The notes beneath the pieces were generated by a model. The model was not told the DNA's origin. It ran no database searches and saw only the letters and a list, made by a program, of their open reading frames with translations. A DNA stretch of 64,000 bases from Chimonanthus salicifolius (taxonomy: Eukaryota > Streptophyta > Magnoliopsida > Laurales > Calycanthaceae): assembly GCA_013350335.1 (NCBI GenBank), contig CM023541.1, positions 64,049,413 through 64,113,412 on the forward strand, read 5' to 3'. Position numbers and translations under genes: made by a program. Below are positions 36,006-48,142 of this stretch, one piece after another (position 1 is the first letter of the stretch; each line of letters opens with the position of its first letter).

Positions 36006-36255
36006 CAGAGGTTTAAAAATCGGTATCGGCCGATACGATATGTCGACCGATATATCGTTATCGGTCGATATATCGGCCGATATTTTTCTCTTTCTTCCTT
36101 GTTTTTTTAAATATCGGCTGATATTTTGATATCGGGCCGATATAATACGGCCGATATCAAGGCCGATATTGTGAATATCGGCCGATATTCACATATCCAA
36201 AACCGATATATATATCGGCCGATACGATACGTATCGGCCGATATTTCAACCCCTG
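36006..36255. mobile_element. hAT-like MITE, copy 3 (250 bp), unit B only
   Basis: The insertion has a perfect 8-bp duplication GTTCAACT (35998-36005 and 36256-36263), and unit A keeps the single empty site at 19814-19821. The left end CAGAGGTTTAAAAATCGG and the complement of the right end CAGGGGTTGAAATATCGG are inverted repeats. Nearly the whole interior is made of ATATCGGCCGATA-type palindromes. It is the shortest intact copy, and the comparison with unit A defines its limits to the base. Confidence 0.95.
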
Positions 36256-36263
36256 GTTCAACT

Positions 36264-37294
36264 TGGTTGGACTGAATCATTAAAACGACTCAATTTTTAA
36301 AATCATTTGATTCATTTAATTTTTATTTATTTATTTTCTAATATTATCATTTTAAAGTGCCAACGTTGTAGTGTTATAATTTTTTATTTTTTATTTATTT
36401 AATGAACTTATTACTTTTTACAGTATTATTTCAATGTCACAGGTCAAACATTTTGATCTAGCAATTAAATTTAATTATACCAAATTATTATAGTAACATT
36501 TCAATCAGTAATTTAATTTTTAGAACATTGTTTCAAATAATTGTTCATAGTCCCAAACTCAATATAGTTTCAACCCAAATTATCTTTTAATGGTTGAATA
36601 AATAAGTAGATAGATTATTAAATTGCTCAAAAACATGGTCCATCAAATCATATTAATTTTGATTTTTCAATGTTAAAATAAAAGCATTACATAATTATTT
36701 TTTCGATGAACAGCTTCACTGTAGTTTTGCCCATAGACGATTGGACTTGGAAGATGTGTTGGCTCGGGCTCGTATTTTTTAGCTTGTCTAATAAATGAGT
36801 GAGTTTAACCTTTCAGGCCTTGTTTAGCCAACTATGTGAATAATTATATTTTTTATTGATACTATCATTATCACCATTAATATTATTATAGTAGGCCACC
36901 AAAATTATCTCATTGAAATTTGAAAGTTGGCCTTAATGTAGGCTTTACACTTTATTCCCTTCAAACATGAAATTGGGCCTTAAAGTGGATTTTAAACTCA
37001 CTTTGCCTACGCATGCTTATCTGTTCTACAGATACTCCAACGGGCAGGCTTGGGCCTTGGTAGAAAAAACCCAATAGGTTCTCGGTAGGCTTGGATTTTA
37101 AAAGTACAAACATGTTCAAGGTTAACCAAATAAATCTAAGGTAGAGGGTTAACTTGCATCAGTAGATCAATTAGTATAACTTCTAAGATTAAATTAGAGG
37201 TCATTCCTCTTAGACTTACTTAATATATGAGGCTTATGAGTGGTTTTATGTATGCATGAGAGTAGTCTCACCTACAATACAGGATCACGAGATA
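36264..37294. other. Intergenic DNA, unit B
   Basis: Collinear with 19822-20855 of unit A with small indels. No exon was seen. It ends in the SINE-like tail into which the solo LTR inserted. Confidence 0.5.
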
Positions 37295-37299
37295 CTCAT

Positions 37300-38985
37300 T
37301 GTCACGCCCCGACCCGATCGGTGGGCCCGGAACGCGACTGATTTTTTTTTTTTTTTTGAAAGGTAAGTAAACTAATCCACAAGCACTCTTACTGGGCCGG
37401 ATCAACAGTTAGGCCCAGCGGTTACACATTGGCCCGCTAAGTGGACTCAAACATGTACCATATGCCTGCCCCAAAGACAAAGCAAAAACAACACAACAAC
37501 AACATCCACTCATAATATGATCAACCAGATACCAACATTGATTAATCAATCATAACATTGTCTAAAATGGCAACATAGCCGATTACAACATTTAAACATA
37601 AATTAAGTACCACATCCGGTACTTAATACAAAAACAACGGTTCCTAGAACCAACAGAAAGATCAGGGCATTCCTCTCCGGGGGAATCCCAAAACACTGCT
37701 TTATCTCAAACGCCCTAAGCCTGAAAGAGAGGGTCCTCCTCCTCGGGTTCATCGCCTGAAAGGTGAGTGGTGTGAGCTAACTAGCCCAGTGAAGGATAAT
37801 TAACAATGCACATTCAGCAAATAGTAAAACAGGTTGACAACAGTTAATATCACATGCTTGATAACAGTAAGCATAATCTCAAATAAGATAATAACATCAT
37901 CAACTATCAATCACTGCCATTATCCACCGTAACGCCTGCCGACTACACTGAGACCAGTATTAAGTCCCGACACGGTCAAAATACATCCTTGCAAGTACAT
38001 CTCCGGCTCTTAAACGTAACCGGTACTGACACCCTCAAGTCAGCAACTGACGACAGCATGGTCCGCCCATGGTCCAGTAGACATAAACCATCTCTCATAT
38101 GGCCGATATTGGTTCAATAGCCCAGGTACGTGGAAGCAGTCTTACATACACATACGGTCAACACCGTAATATCAAATCATCACAGCACTCTTACCATAGT
38201 GCACATGTATAGGCACATGAGTGGGTTCATCAAAACCGAAACCACTCATTGCTCAAAATAACACCTGTTAACAAAATCTGCAAAGTTAAGTTCCCTCACC
38301 GTGATCGTGTGGTTTCGCGGTCTCTGTCAAACAACATACAAGTGCACAATCAATATACATATCAGATACGTACATATACGTAGTATTTGGAAATCACACG
38401 TTTTCCCACAAAATATCCAGGGTTCATGGAAATGAGTCTCATACTTGGTTTCTAGCCTTTTTAAATCATTCACAAGATAATAATATAATAATAAAAAGGG
38501 GCTCAGTCCAAACTCATATTGTCTTCTGGGCATTGACCAGATTGACGTATTGAGTGAGGTCTAGATCCTCGGGTCACTTCTCGGTTGTCTTCTGGATAGG
38601 ACCAGAGCTGACATTTTGAGTAGGCCTCGAGGTCACCCAGTGCCCGACTATAGTGTCGGCCTGAAAGTGAATCACTCAGTTCCCGACTAATTTCGGACTG
38701 AAAGCGGATACAATAATATTTACACTATAAATAATAAGAGAAAGGGGTTAGTACAGTTTTATTTAACAAGGGGGGTATAAACCATCACATCACATAATCT
38801 AACGAAATAATAATTTATTATTTTTTTTTTTTGAATAAAATAATAATATTAATTATTTAATTATTTATTCAATTTTTTTTTCTCTGGTGGGAACCACCCT
38901 TTGAAATCATAAGCAACCATATTTTCAAATTTTTTTTTTTTTTTTTTTTTTGGGAATAAAATAATAATATTTAATTATTTATTTT

Positions 38986-39034
<49 letters not shown>

Positions 39035-40494
39035 ATATATATATTTTTTTTTTTCCAAAGGAAACCAACCTTAAAAGCACAGCAACATTAAAACATTTTT
39101 ATTTTTATTTTATTTTTTTTTTTTTCATTTTTTTTTTTTCCATTTTTTTTTTTCCATTTTTTTTTTTTTTCTCTTTCTTCTTCCTCTTCTTCTTCCCCGT
39201 TCACTGTCTGCAACAGACAGTGAACGGCCGGTGAACAGTAAAACCGAAAATGCCAAAAGGGGTATTTTCTAGACTCGGTTTTTACATTTGACCGGTCCGA
39301 TGGATTCTTCCGGGAGTCCTCTTTCCATAGGGAGAGGTTTGAAGCTTTGAAACTCAGTGAGCCATCCGATATTAACACCGGAAGCTCACTGATACGAAGA
39401 ACCCTAAAATTTTCCCTAAATTTTGAAATCGATTTTCTCACTGAAATCAGAGCCAAATCCAAAAATTTTTGATTCAAAACCGATCGAAATTGAAAGGGGA
39501 ATGCAGTGGTTACCTTGGTTTCGATTCCTGGGTTGAAAATCGAGTTTTTGGAAAATCTTCCACTTAAGCAACAGTAACTGAAAAACGAGGGGCTCGGCTG
39601 GAAATGAGATTACAGAGAGCAGAGAAGAGAAGAATTGCTGGGAATTCAAATGGTTGAAAGGGGCCGAATTTATAGAGTTTTTCGGCCTGAAAATCCGGCA
39701 CGCGCGATGGGACGGGACGCCGGGAAATCGTCGGAAAATCGGGCAGCAGGGGCCTGCCGCACGCTGCTGATGGTGCTACAGTAACAGCAGGTTTTCTGCT
39801 GTTTGCAAATCAGCCCTTCAAGATTTTCTAAATTGCAAAAAGGGCCTAGTTTTCATAAAAACTGAATTTTAAACTAAAAGTAATAAATTAAAAACTTAAA
39901 AACCTGATCCAACCTTACAGATAGGTTGGGTTTTAAAAATCTTAATCACCATAAAAATTTCAGATTTTAACTCTTATTAAAAACCATTTATTTAAATAAA
40001 ATTCATATTTTACCCATAATTACTTAATTAAACAAATGTAAAAATAACTAATTTGTAAATCTTATTTTGAAGTGAAATGAAATATCTAGATCATTTTTAA
40101 AATGGTCTACCATAAAATACTAATTTCAAAATTTATTTCATTTTCAAAACCCTTTAAAATAATTAATACTCCCTTTCGGGGTTTTGACGGGCGATATTTA
40201 AATATTATTTTCTGAAAATAATTTTATTTAAAAATCAGAAATGCAAATCCTTAATTAAGGAAAACATTATTCACCAATAATATTCACAAAATCACACAAT
40301 TTATAAAAAAATACACAACAAGTGGTAAATTACCAAAATGCCCCTCCAGCTCGATGAGCTGAATCACTGAGTTTTCGGGCTCAGATCGGGCCAAACTTGG
40401 GCTTTCCTCGAAGCCCTAACCAAAAACCTCAAGATCAACCGGTTAAACATGATTAGCGAGCTAAAATTCGCATAATCTGGGGTAGGGTATTACA
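37300..40494 (-). mobile_element. Solo LTR of a retrotransposon (3.2 kb), unit B only
   Basis: The 3195-bp insertion starts TGTCACGCCCC and ends GGGTATTACA on the plus strand. It is flanked by a perfect 5-bp duplication CTCAT (37295-37299 and 40495-40499). Unit A holds the uninterrupted GATACTCATATTATC. TG...CA ends and a 5-bp duplication identify an LTR. There is no gag, pol, primer-binding site or second LTR, so it is a solo LTR left by recombination, or less likely a short non-autonomous element. A minus-strand TATAAAT at 39668-39674 suggests minus orientation, with ends TGTAATACCC and GGGGCGTGACA. Long LTRs with such ends occur in Tekay/Del-type Ty3 elements, but that class is a guess. 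It includes a long AT microsatellite (38993-39044). Confidence 0.88.
39668..39674 (-). promoter_or_regulatory. Putative LTR TATA box
   Basis: The minus strand reads CTCTATAAATTCGG in a GC-richer part of the LTR, a plausible core promoter with transcription leaving toward lower coordinates. It supports minus orientation for the LTR. No direct evidence of activity is visible. Confidence 0.4.
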
Positions 40495-41274
40495 CTCATA
40501 TTATCAAATAAAAAAATCCAACCCTTAAATAAATCTAAATAAGTATATTCTTTATTTTTTTTTTCAAATCTCATTAAGCCCATATGTTTTCACATAAAAA
40601 GTTTAAGAATTCTTACGAATTGATTCCAAAAGAGTGATTCAATCGTTAATTCTCTAATCTAATTCAATCATTATTGTCAATATTGAGAATAATGAAATTT
40701 ATAGTAAAAAGAAAATTTGTTGACTTTAGAAATCACGAGGGTTCAATTCTCTCTATTCTCGTAAAAAAAAGTCCATTTTGTTCTCCCATTAGATTGATGG
40801 CTTGAGATGAGTTTCAAAAAGGCTTAGCATTAATAAGGAATAATTGTTGGATTGAATGAATTAAAGTATATTATCAAAAAAATTCATAGTATATCAAATA
40901 GTAATAAGGATGAATTGATGTACGTTCGAAATGAATGGAAAAATTAAGCCAAAAGTAATAGGTAGAATAAGGTGGAAAGTAAACCAAGTGTAAACAAGTC
41001 AATGAATATGACATGACAAATAAAGTGTCAAACCAATTAAAAGAGTGTCGTAATAATAGTAAAACACTTAACATGAGGCATCTGTAGTCCTGCACGCTAC
41101 CACCACAGCCAAAATTTTATCTTATTATACGTGTGGCAGAGGAGACACTTTGTTAAGAAATGCTTTAAGACCGGCATATCTATTTAGTGTAGTGGGACCA
41201 GGTTTTTGCAGTAACCCATCAAGTTGAGGAGAAGCCGACGCATATTTTATTTGATTCCAGTGCATTTCATTCTT

Positions 41275-42080
41275 ACAGCTGAAAAAGCAAAGCAAGGCAT
41301 AAAACATGATTAGATTATAATTAAGGCAATTAGGAGAAGTCAGCCCACAAGCGGACGCCTTCTCTTTCTTCTAAAAATTCGCTGTTTTCCTCACTTTTTT
41401 AAGCTTTCTACTCTGCTCTGCTCATCTTTGATCATGTCTCACTCACACTCGTGTCTTCTTTTTTTCTTAGCTACAGTAATATACTCTTCAATAAAAAAGA
41501 AAGAATAGTTCTCGACTGTATCGTAGTAGACAGTTTGGTCCACATCAATTTAACTACCATTCTTATACAATCAAAATCAGTTCAAAAAATGGTATTATAT
41601 TGTGTTGCAATAGAGAGAGAGAGAGAGAGAGAAAAAAAAAAAAACAAGAATGGCAATTTCAAATCTATATGATGAATGGTTTTAATCGATTTAATAAGTT
41701 TCAACTAAATTTGTTGATTTTGATCCTTCAAGTGATTTGAATGGCAAATGGATCATCAAAGTTGCTGGTTTAGTTGGATCATCAACTAAATTACTTTAGT
41801 GTAACTTTTAGAATAATAGTAATAATATTTAATTGACACTTCTAAATTTGTAATACCAGTGACAACACTTATCCCACCTAAGTTTGAATAGGGGTTTTGA
41901 ATTTGACTCCTCTTAAATTAATTTCATTTATAAAGTTTGCGAATGATTTTGTATATCTATGAGATTAATCTTACCTTCAAGGTGTAAGAGATGTCTATGT
42001 TATCCAAAAAACACTCAACCCACTTTCTACTTAAAATTTACCATTTAGGTAGACCAAGACCCTACCCGATCTTAATATAT
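41275..42080. other. Unit B segment without counterpart at the matching place in unit A
   Basis: Between CCAGTGCATTTCATTC and GAAATTAGGTTTTT the two units carry unrelated sequence: about 0.8 kb here and about 1.2 kb at 21790-22965 in unit A. The B segment contains a GA microsatellite (about 41611-41631) and a SINE-like tail (about 41935-42003). No exon was seen. Either the ancestor had both segments and each unit lost one, or one unit was replaced. Confidence 0.6.
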
Positions 42081-42138
42081 TGAAATTAGGTTTTTTTTTT
42101 ACTGAATTCATATTTTTTGGGGGTCCGATGGTTCAGAG

Positions 42139-42336
42139 CAGGGGTTTAAAAATCATTTTCGGCCGATATATCGACTGATATTTTTCTCTCTCCAGCCGAT
42201 ATCGGCCGATATTTGGATATCGGCCGATATAATACGGCCGATATTTCAGCCTAAATTGTGAATATCAGGTCAATAACGATATATATAGGCCGATATTCAC
42301 TTGTTCAAAACCGATACATATTGGCCGATACGATAT
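42139..42336. mobile_element. hAT-like element, copy 4, right end deleted
   Basis: The left end CAGGGGTTTAAAAATCA follows GTTCAGAG (42131-42138), the expected first target copy; unit A has GTTCGGAG at 23024-23031. ATCGGCCGATAT-type palindromes fill the interior. The right end is missing: the sequence goes from CCGATACGATATG to GTTTGCTTCC, which in unit A lies near 23317, some 285 bp beyond the target. The element's end and adjacent DNA were therefore deleted together, with ATG-type microhomology at the junction. Confidence 0.85.
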
Positions 42337-42907
42337 GTTTGCTTCCATTTATAAATACAACATGTGAAATAATTATATTGTCATCGATCGTTCATTTAGA
42401 TAAAAAAAAAAAAATCCAAATCGTTCATTGACAGTGATATAGCTGGCAGATTCACTGATGAGAGTATATGATAATTTCTCATACAAAATTACCCATTTCT
42501 ATCAAAGAAAAAAATATTCAGATTTAGGAGACTTAACTATATGAGATATGCCCTGATCATTTCTCATATTATATAAATTCATCCATGTATCCAGAATTGC
42601 AAATACAGGCTAATTTTGTGTTAAAATGTTGAACATTTCAACAGTACTGGCAACAACTTCAACTCAGTACATTGATATTCTAAATAAGAAGATTCTTGAT
42701 ATTGAAAAACAAAGTAATCGAGAATAGAAGGAGCAAGTAATAAACAGGAAAATCATTAAATTAAAGGCCCAAGTCCTTGTATTGTATGAGAGAAGGATCT
42801 TGAAGAAGAGGGTTTTCTGGGGTTTTACTGTACCTGCTCCACTGGCGTCACATGGCCATGTTCCATTTTCTTTTTCCTACTCTAAAATTCAATCCAAGAT
42901 GATAATA

Positions 42908-45434
42908 CTAAATCAAAGTAGCAGGAAATGGTTGATACTGTTTGTCAAGAGTTTCTATCATCTTCTTGGCTATTGCACTTGCATAGATTGAAGAACCTTC
43001 ACCTATCTGCATAAGATAGCAAACCCGTTTAGATATCAACCAAAATAACAAAAATGTTTGATTGCTTTGGCATTAGAGATGTGTTTAAACTAGCTACATT
43101 AAATGAGTAAAATGATTAAAAAAAAGTTATTTAAGGTGGGTTTGGATATTTAGATGAGTATTGACTATTGAGTTACAAAATCTATTGGAATAGTTAGTCT
43201 AAGCTTTTACAATTAGATTCTACTTCTCCTAATCTTATCTGATGTACAAAGTTTATGAGTGGTTTCTTGTATCAACGGGATTAACCTCACCTTCAATATG
43301 GAGTGGATATATCTATATTATAAAGAAAAAAAAAAGTTTCTATTTGAGAGATCTTTCGATCTTGACTAAGACTAAAAAAACTATATCTCATATTTCAGTC
43401 AAGCCAAGTTTATATAGATTGTTTTTGGATTTTAACCAAAATTTGTGATTAAGGATACACATTTACAAGACTAGAATGACTTCGGTGTGAAAATTTAGAG
43501 GATATAAGTAGAATAAATAAGAAAGGGACTTTTAAAAAGACAGATGGATGTAGTTAGGAAGGATATATTCGATTATTGAATAACTCAATTATAGTTTTTG
43601 GTATAGATCAATAAAAAAGAATTTTGAAAGTTGACATTAAATACATGAAATCAATGATTTTTATGATGATGATGATGGCATACATGGTATCAAACAATAA
43701 TCAAGTGGGTTGGCATGGCGGTTAAGACGCCCGTCTTATAAAGCGAGGTCTTGAGTTCAATTCACCTCAACCCTTTCGGGCCACTCTCCATCTACTTAAT
43801 CAATGTCCATGGATTTAGAGGTTTAGACATGTTTATGGGATTAGTCTTACCTTCAATGTAGGATTCAATGTAGGATGGGATACTCATCTTAAACATAATA
43901 ATAATAATAATAATAGAAATTACCTTGGTGTTAAACATAAAGATGTAGTTATCTCCTATAATCCCCCCAGCAACGTGGAGGAGATCCAACTGGAGCTCGT
44001 CGAGGACTTTCGCCACCATGAGCAGGCAATTCACTTTCTTCTTCTGCGTGAGCTTGATGTTAACTTCATCGTCAATGATGCGGACATCAACAACAGTCTC
44101 TTTGGATTTTCTCAATAGCCATGAGCTCTTCAGTGATCCATTGAATGATTGCTCTCTATCGGTGGCACTGATAGGCTTCATCGACGAACTCTCCATGTCC
44201 GGTGCTGCTTCATCTTCCATCTTCAACCTCTTGCGCCCCCCACATCTTTTCCTATCCACTAGTATTTTCAGCTCACGGACTCTTCTTTGCAGCTCGTTGA
44301 TGTAATCAATTGCGTCTCCCACAACGGATGCCCTATCGGGCTTGAGGTAAAAGAAAATAATAGAATGAATCAAGCAAGGAAACTATTAAGAGATTGAACT
44401 AACAATCATTCATCAAAGAAAACTATGATCATATTATAAATAGAACTAAGTTTAGTTGGAAGGTTTGCGATGGAAGACAGTACCTTAGTTGGATTGGGAA
44501 CAAGCGATTGCAATGCCTTGAACTTCGCATTCATTTGTTCTCTCCTTTGCCTCTCTGTTGCAAAATGGTTGGTACCTCTTGCTTCTCCTTTGCCCAGACT
44601 GGGCATCTCCCTCCGGAAATTGAGCAACGAGTTCTCGAACTGCCGTCCATCATCCTCTTGGAAAACACCCATGCTTCCATCCCGATCATCCATCCCACCA
44701 AAATAAGAACCACCCCTCGAGTTGGGCGGGCTATAATTATGTGGCGGAAGCGAATGGAAGAGATCTCTAAACACTGGAGGCTGGGGTGGGAAGCTCAATT
44801 GGAGTGGTGGGTCATACAACATGGTCGATGCTGATGTTCCATCGGCCGTTGGTAGCTCCCCGAATATATCCAAGCTGTGGACATTACCAGGCTTTTTGTC
44901 CGTTGGAAGCATGGATGAGACTGAACAGCGAGGCAGGTGGAGGAGATTAAGAAACTCAGGCGCAGTGTAGGGCTGATAGGGAGGTGCAGTGAAGCATTGG
45001 AGATCATGCTCAATTACTACTACTTGATGTTGTTGTTGCTGTTGCTCCATTAATTCTTGTTGTTGATGGTCTTGAAGCTGATGATGAATGTTGATTTCTT
45101 GCATTTCATGGACGCTCGCTTCCCAATTGCTTCGGTGTTCAAGTGGGGGTTGGGAATCCTGGAGCATGTCTTGCATTAGATGGCTGTTGTATTCTTGTTC
45201 TAGATCGAACCCGAGTTCGCGTTGGATGTCAATTCCCATGGTTCCTTCATTTGATGGATTGTTCTTCGACAGATCTTCCATGCAATAATTGGAGAGCCTA
45301 AGGCTATCCTCCAAGATATTCATGTTCAAATTGTTGTTGTTGCTGCTGCTTCTGGCCATCTGGGGTGGGCAATTAATTGCTTCTGGCATCGAATTCATGT
45401 CATGGGGATCAAAATAATCATTCTCACCATACAT
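42908..45434 (-). CDS. bHLH transcription factor, bHLH10/89/91-EAT1 type, copy B
   Basis: Exons are 44484-45434, 43924-44340 and 42908-43006, with the same lengths (951, 417 and 99 nt), phases and splice sites as copy A, giving 488 aa. The frame is open throughout, so both paralogues look functional. Differences from copy A include Ser34Asn, Gln138Val, a Leu-to-Pro change in the NYSxPNS segment, Leu301Met at the start of helix 1 (REQMNAKF), Asn408Asp and Glu456Lys. The basic-region readers His290, Glu294 and Arg298 are kept. The family normally has Leu at 301 and Lys at 456, so each copy departs once. Its TATA box is at 46532-46538. The tapetal role is inferred from family only. Confidence 0.92.
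43702..43914 (+). mobile_element. tRNA-derived SINE in bHLH intron 2, copy B
   Basis: This duplicate of the SINE at 24650 has a better preserved box A (GGCATGGCGGTTAAGACG) and box B (GTCTTGAGTTCAATTC), and a shorter (ATA)n tail. Like its twin it ends 8 bp from the exon 2 donor, antisense to the gene. Confidence 0.7.
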
Positions 45435-45464
45435 TCTTTTTTTTTCAAATCTTTTGCTCCTTTC

Positions 45465-46260
45465 TTTTGGATGTTGATTTTTGCCTCCTTGATTTCTGGT
45501 TCTGTGTCTTCTGCATCAGATAACAGAAAGAGAGCTGTAATAAATCATTTGCCTGAAGCAAAACACACGAAAGAAATGAATACACAAAGGCCTCTATCAT
45601 GTGTTTTAAAAGGAATAAAATGCTTTTCTTTTCTTTTCAATTTTTTTTTTTTTTTGGAATTTACAAACCTGTGTAAGTGGAAGAACTCCTAAAGATTCAA
45701 AAATTAGAGAAAAAACTTGAGAACTTGTTCTTATATTTTTGTAGTTAATTTTTGCTTCCTTGATTTCTGGGTATCTGCTCCATCAAATTACAGAAAGAGA
45801 ACTTGTGATAAATCATTTGCCCGAAGCAAAACTCATGAGAGAAATGAATTCAATGAAAAAAATACACAGGGGCCTGTATCACGTGTTTTTGAAGGAAAAT
45901 TTTGCTCTTTTTTTTTCTTTTTTGTCCTTTTTTTTTTGAATTAACAAACCTTTGCAGGTGGAAGAAGAAGACCAAACTGCTTGTGGGTGCTGTAGATGGC
46001 AGCTTGAATGGCAAAATGATTTCACCAAAAGCTTCAAAAATCAGAGAAAACACTTGAAAGCTTGTTCTTATCTTTGGTTCTTGATTTCTTGGCCTTTGTT
46101 TTCTGCATCAAATAACACAAAGAGAGCTGTGGTAAGTCATTTGCCCAAAGCAAAACACATGAAAGAAATGAATTACATGAACTAAATGGTGCTTTGAAAG
46201 ATAAAAATGCTCCTTTTTATATAAAAAAAAAAAATCACAAACCCGCAGAAGAGAAGTTGT
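45465..46260. repeat. Three diverged repeats in the bHLH leader, copy B
   Basis: These are the same three blocks as at 26420-27230 with small differences in the T and A runs, located between the copy B start codon and its TATA box. The repeats were present before the segmental duplication. Confidence 0.65.
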
Positions 46261-46531
46261 TGGAGAAGGAACAAAAACAAAGGGAAAGCTTCTGACAAGT
46301 TAAATGAAGAAACGGCTAGGAAAGGAAAGGAATAGGGCTAATAGAAGAAGATACAGAAGCTCAAAAACTCAAGTGAAGGCCCAATTCACAAACATAAAGA
46401 CAGAGAGGGAGTAAATATGGAGGAAGAAAACAAAGCAGAGAACCCATTAAAGCCAGGTTAATTGCTTTGAAAGGAGAATTCAAACGAAGACTTAAGTAGA
46501 GAAGCAGAAAGTAGGAAGACTCGTGGCTTGT

Positions 46532-46538
46532 TTTTATA
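46532..46538 (-). promoter_or_regulatory. TATA box of bHLH copy B
   Basis: The minus strand reads GCATTATAAAAACAAG, identical to the copy A box, about 1.1 kb upstream of the copy B ATG. The core promoter is unchanged between paralogues. Confidence 0.45.
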
Positions 46539-47523
46539 ATGCCAAGTCTAAAAGGGAAGAGGGGTGAGAAGAGGAAGTGTACTATCTTTAGGTGTTAGAG
46601 ATTTGGGGAACTGAAATTTAGAGACTGAGAAATCAAAATATTCTTCAAACATTTTTTAATTTAAAAATTGATTGGGCACTCTTATTTTACCAACACATAA
46701 ATTGAAATTTTTATATTTTGTTTTTACTTTAAATTAGTATTTTAATTTATTGTGATGCAAAAGATAAAGAATAAGATAAAAAAAAAAGATTAATTTATCA
46801 CAAGAAGGTGTCCATGGAATTTTTCTTATTATTATTCAGAGAGAGAATGGCAGTTAGTGAGATTCGGTCCCTTTAGGGTCCCCACACTCAATCTCCGTAG
46901 ACACTGAATCATGCCGTGGGATATGCTCAGTTCTATACTTAGAGAGAACCTCTAAATGGCCCTTATTTTATATTGAATCACTAAAGTACCCTCATTATCT
47001 ATTCATTTTTCAAAAAAAAAAAAAAAATGGTAATATGAATCTATTAATTTCAACTAATTTTTTCTTCTTCTTTTTTTCATTTGGGCCTAATCACCAGCTC
47101 ATATCCAATTTGAGTCTAATTAAAATTCATATTTAAATGAAAAAGTTTAAACATGTGTATTGGACCAATCGGTTTGGGTTCAGATCATTTTTAAAAAACA
47201 ATGCAGAAATAAGCTCTACTGAGCTCATTACTGAGCTAATATCAAATTTGAGTCTAGATCATTACTCAGCTCTAGACTCACTTTGTCTTAGTGCGTTAAT
47301 GCAGAAATAAGCTCTACTGGGTGTCTTAAACTTGAGCATAAAAGCCTGAAGGGCTGCAGACAAGCTTAGGCTTTGAGAGTAAAAACAAGATCAAGCTTAA
47401 GCAAAGTTACCAAGTCCAGCCCTGACTTGGTCCGTGACTAAACCTAGTTTTAGATCCAACCAACATAAAAAAAAAAAAATAGTTATTGTCAGAAATGTTA
47501 AAATTACTACAGCAGATAACATT

Positions 47524-48142
47524 TCAGTTGAAAATTTGAAAAAGTTTAGTCAATTTGACCAATATTTTGAAAATTTCAGCCTAACTAAAATTTATATATT
47601 GATCAAAATGATCATTATGACCAAAACATCGGCCAATCTTTTTACATTTTAATCTAAAGCAAAAACCCTAAAATGAGGAATTATCATAATTATATATATC
47701 TCAGGGACAAAAAATGATGAACTTTCAGTTGGTATTATTTTGTGAAGCTTACCCGACAGGTGAAGGTGTTTAAAAAATTACTTGTTTTAGATGATAATGA
47801 TTATATTTATTAACTTAAGGTGTGAAGAAAAAAATATATAAAGATGTATCTTAATTTACATAATAATTTGTTAAAATTAATTAAAAATATTAATTTTTAA
47901 TAGATGAAATAAATGACTTTAATAATAAAATCAATCATGCTTTGATGATTGATAATAAAAATATTAATCCGACAAGTGCCAAAATTAATGGTTGCTCGTA
48001 CTTCACACTTATATTGGCTTATAACACTAAGTAGGATATACATGAAAGAGAAACGATGTTATTTCTTGTTATTGAGAGTTAACTTCTTCAGTTCTACATT
48101 TTATTCTACTCTATCAAATACCAGTAAAATCAAATATTAGAG
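47524..48142. repeat. B-only 619-bp segment flanked by AACATT
   Basis: Unit A reads GATAACATTATCTAG without interruption (28430-28443). Unit B has 619 extra bp between two copies of AACATT (47518-47523 and 48143-48148). The ends (TCAGTTG and ATTAGAG) show no inverted repeats and no A tail. It may be an insertion with a 6-bp duplication, or ancestral DNA lost from unit A by recombination between the two AACATT copies. A 72-codon frame at 47434-47652 is not convincing. Confidence 0.65.

Noticed and set aside
38993..39044. Origin or structural element suggested by the long AT run
   Set aside because: It is a plain AT microsatellite inside the solo LTR with nothing further to support a function.
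39088..39477. A 129-codon minus-strand frame in the solo LTR
   Set aside because: The C-terminal half is poly-Lys/Glu from T-rich runs, and the rest shows no gag or pol motif. It lies wholly within the LTR.
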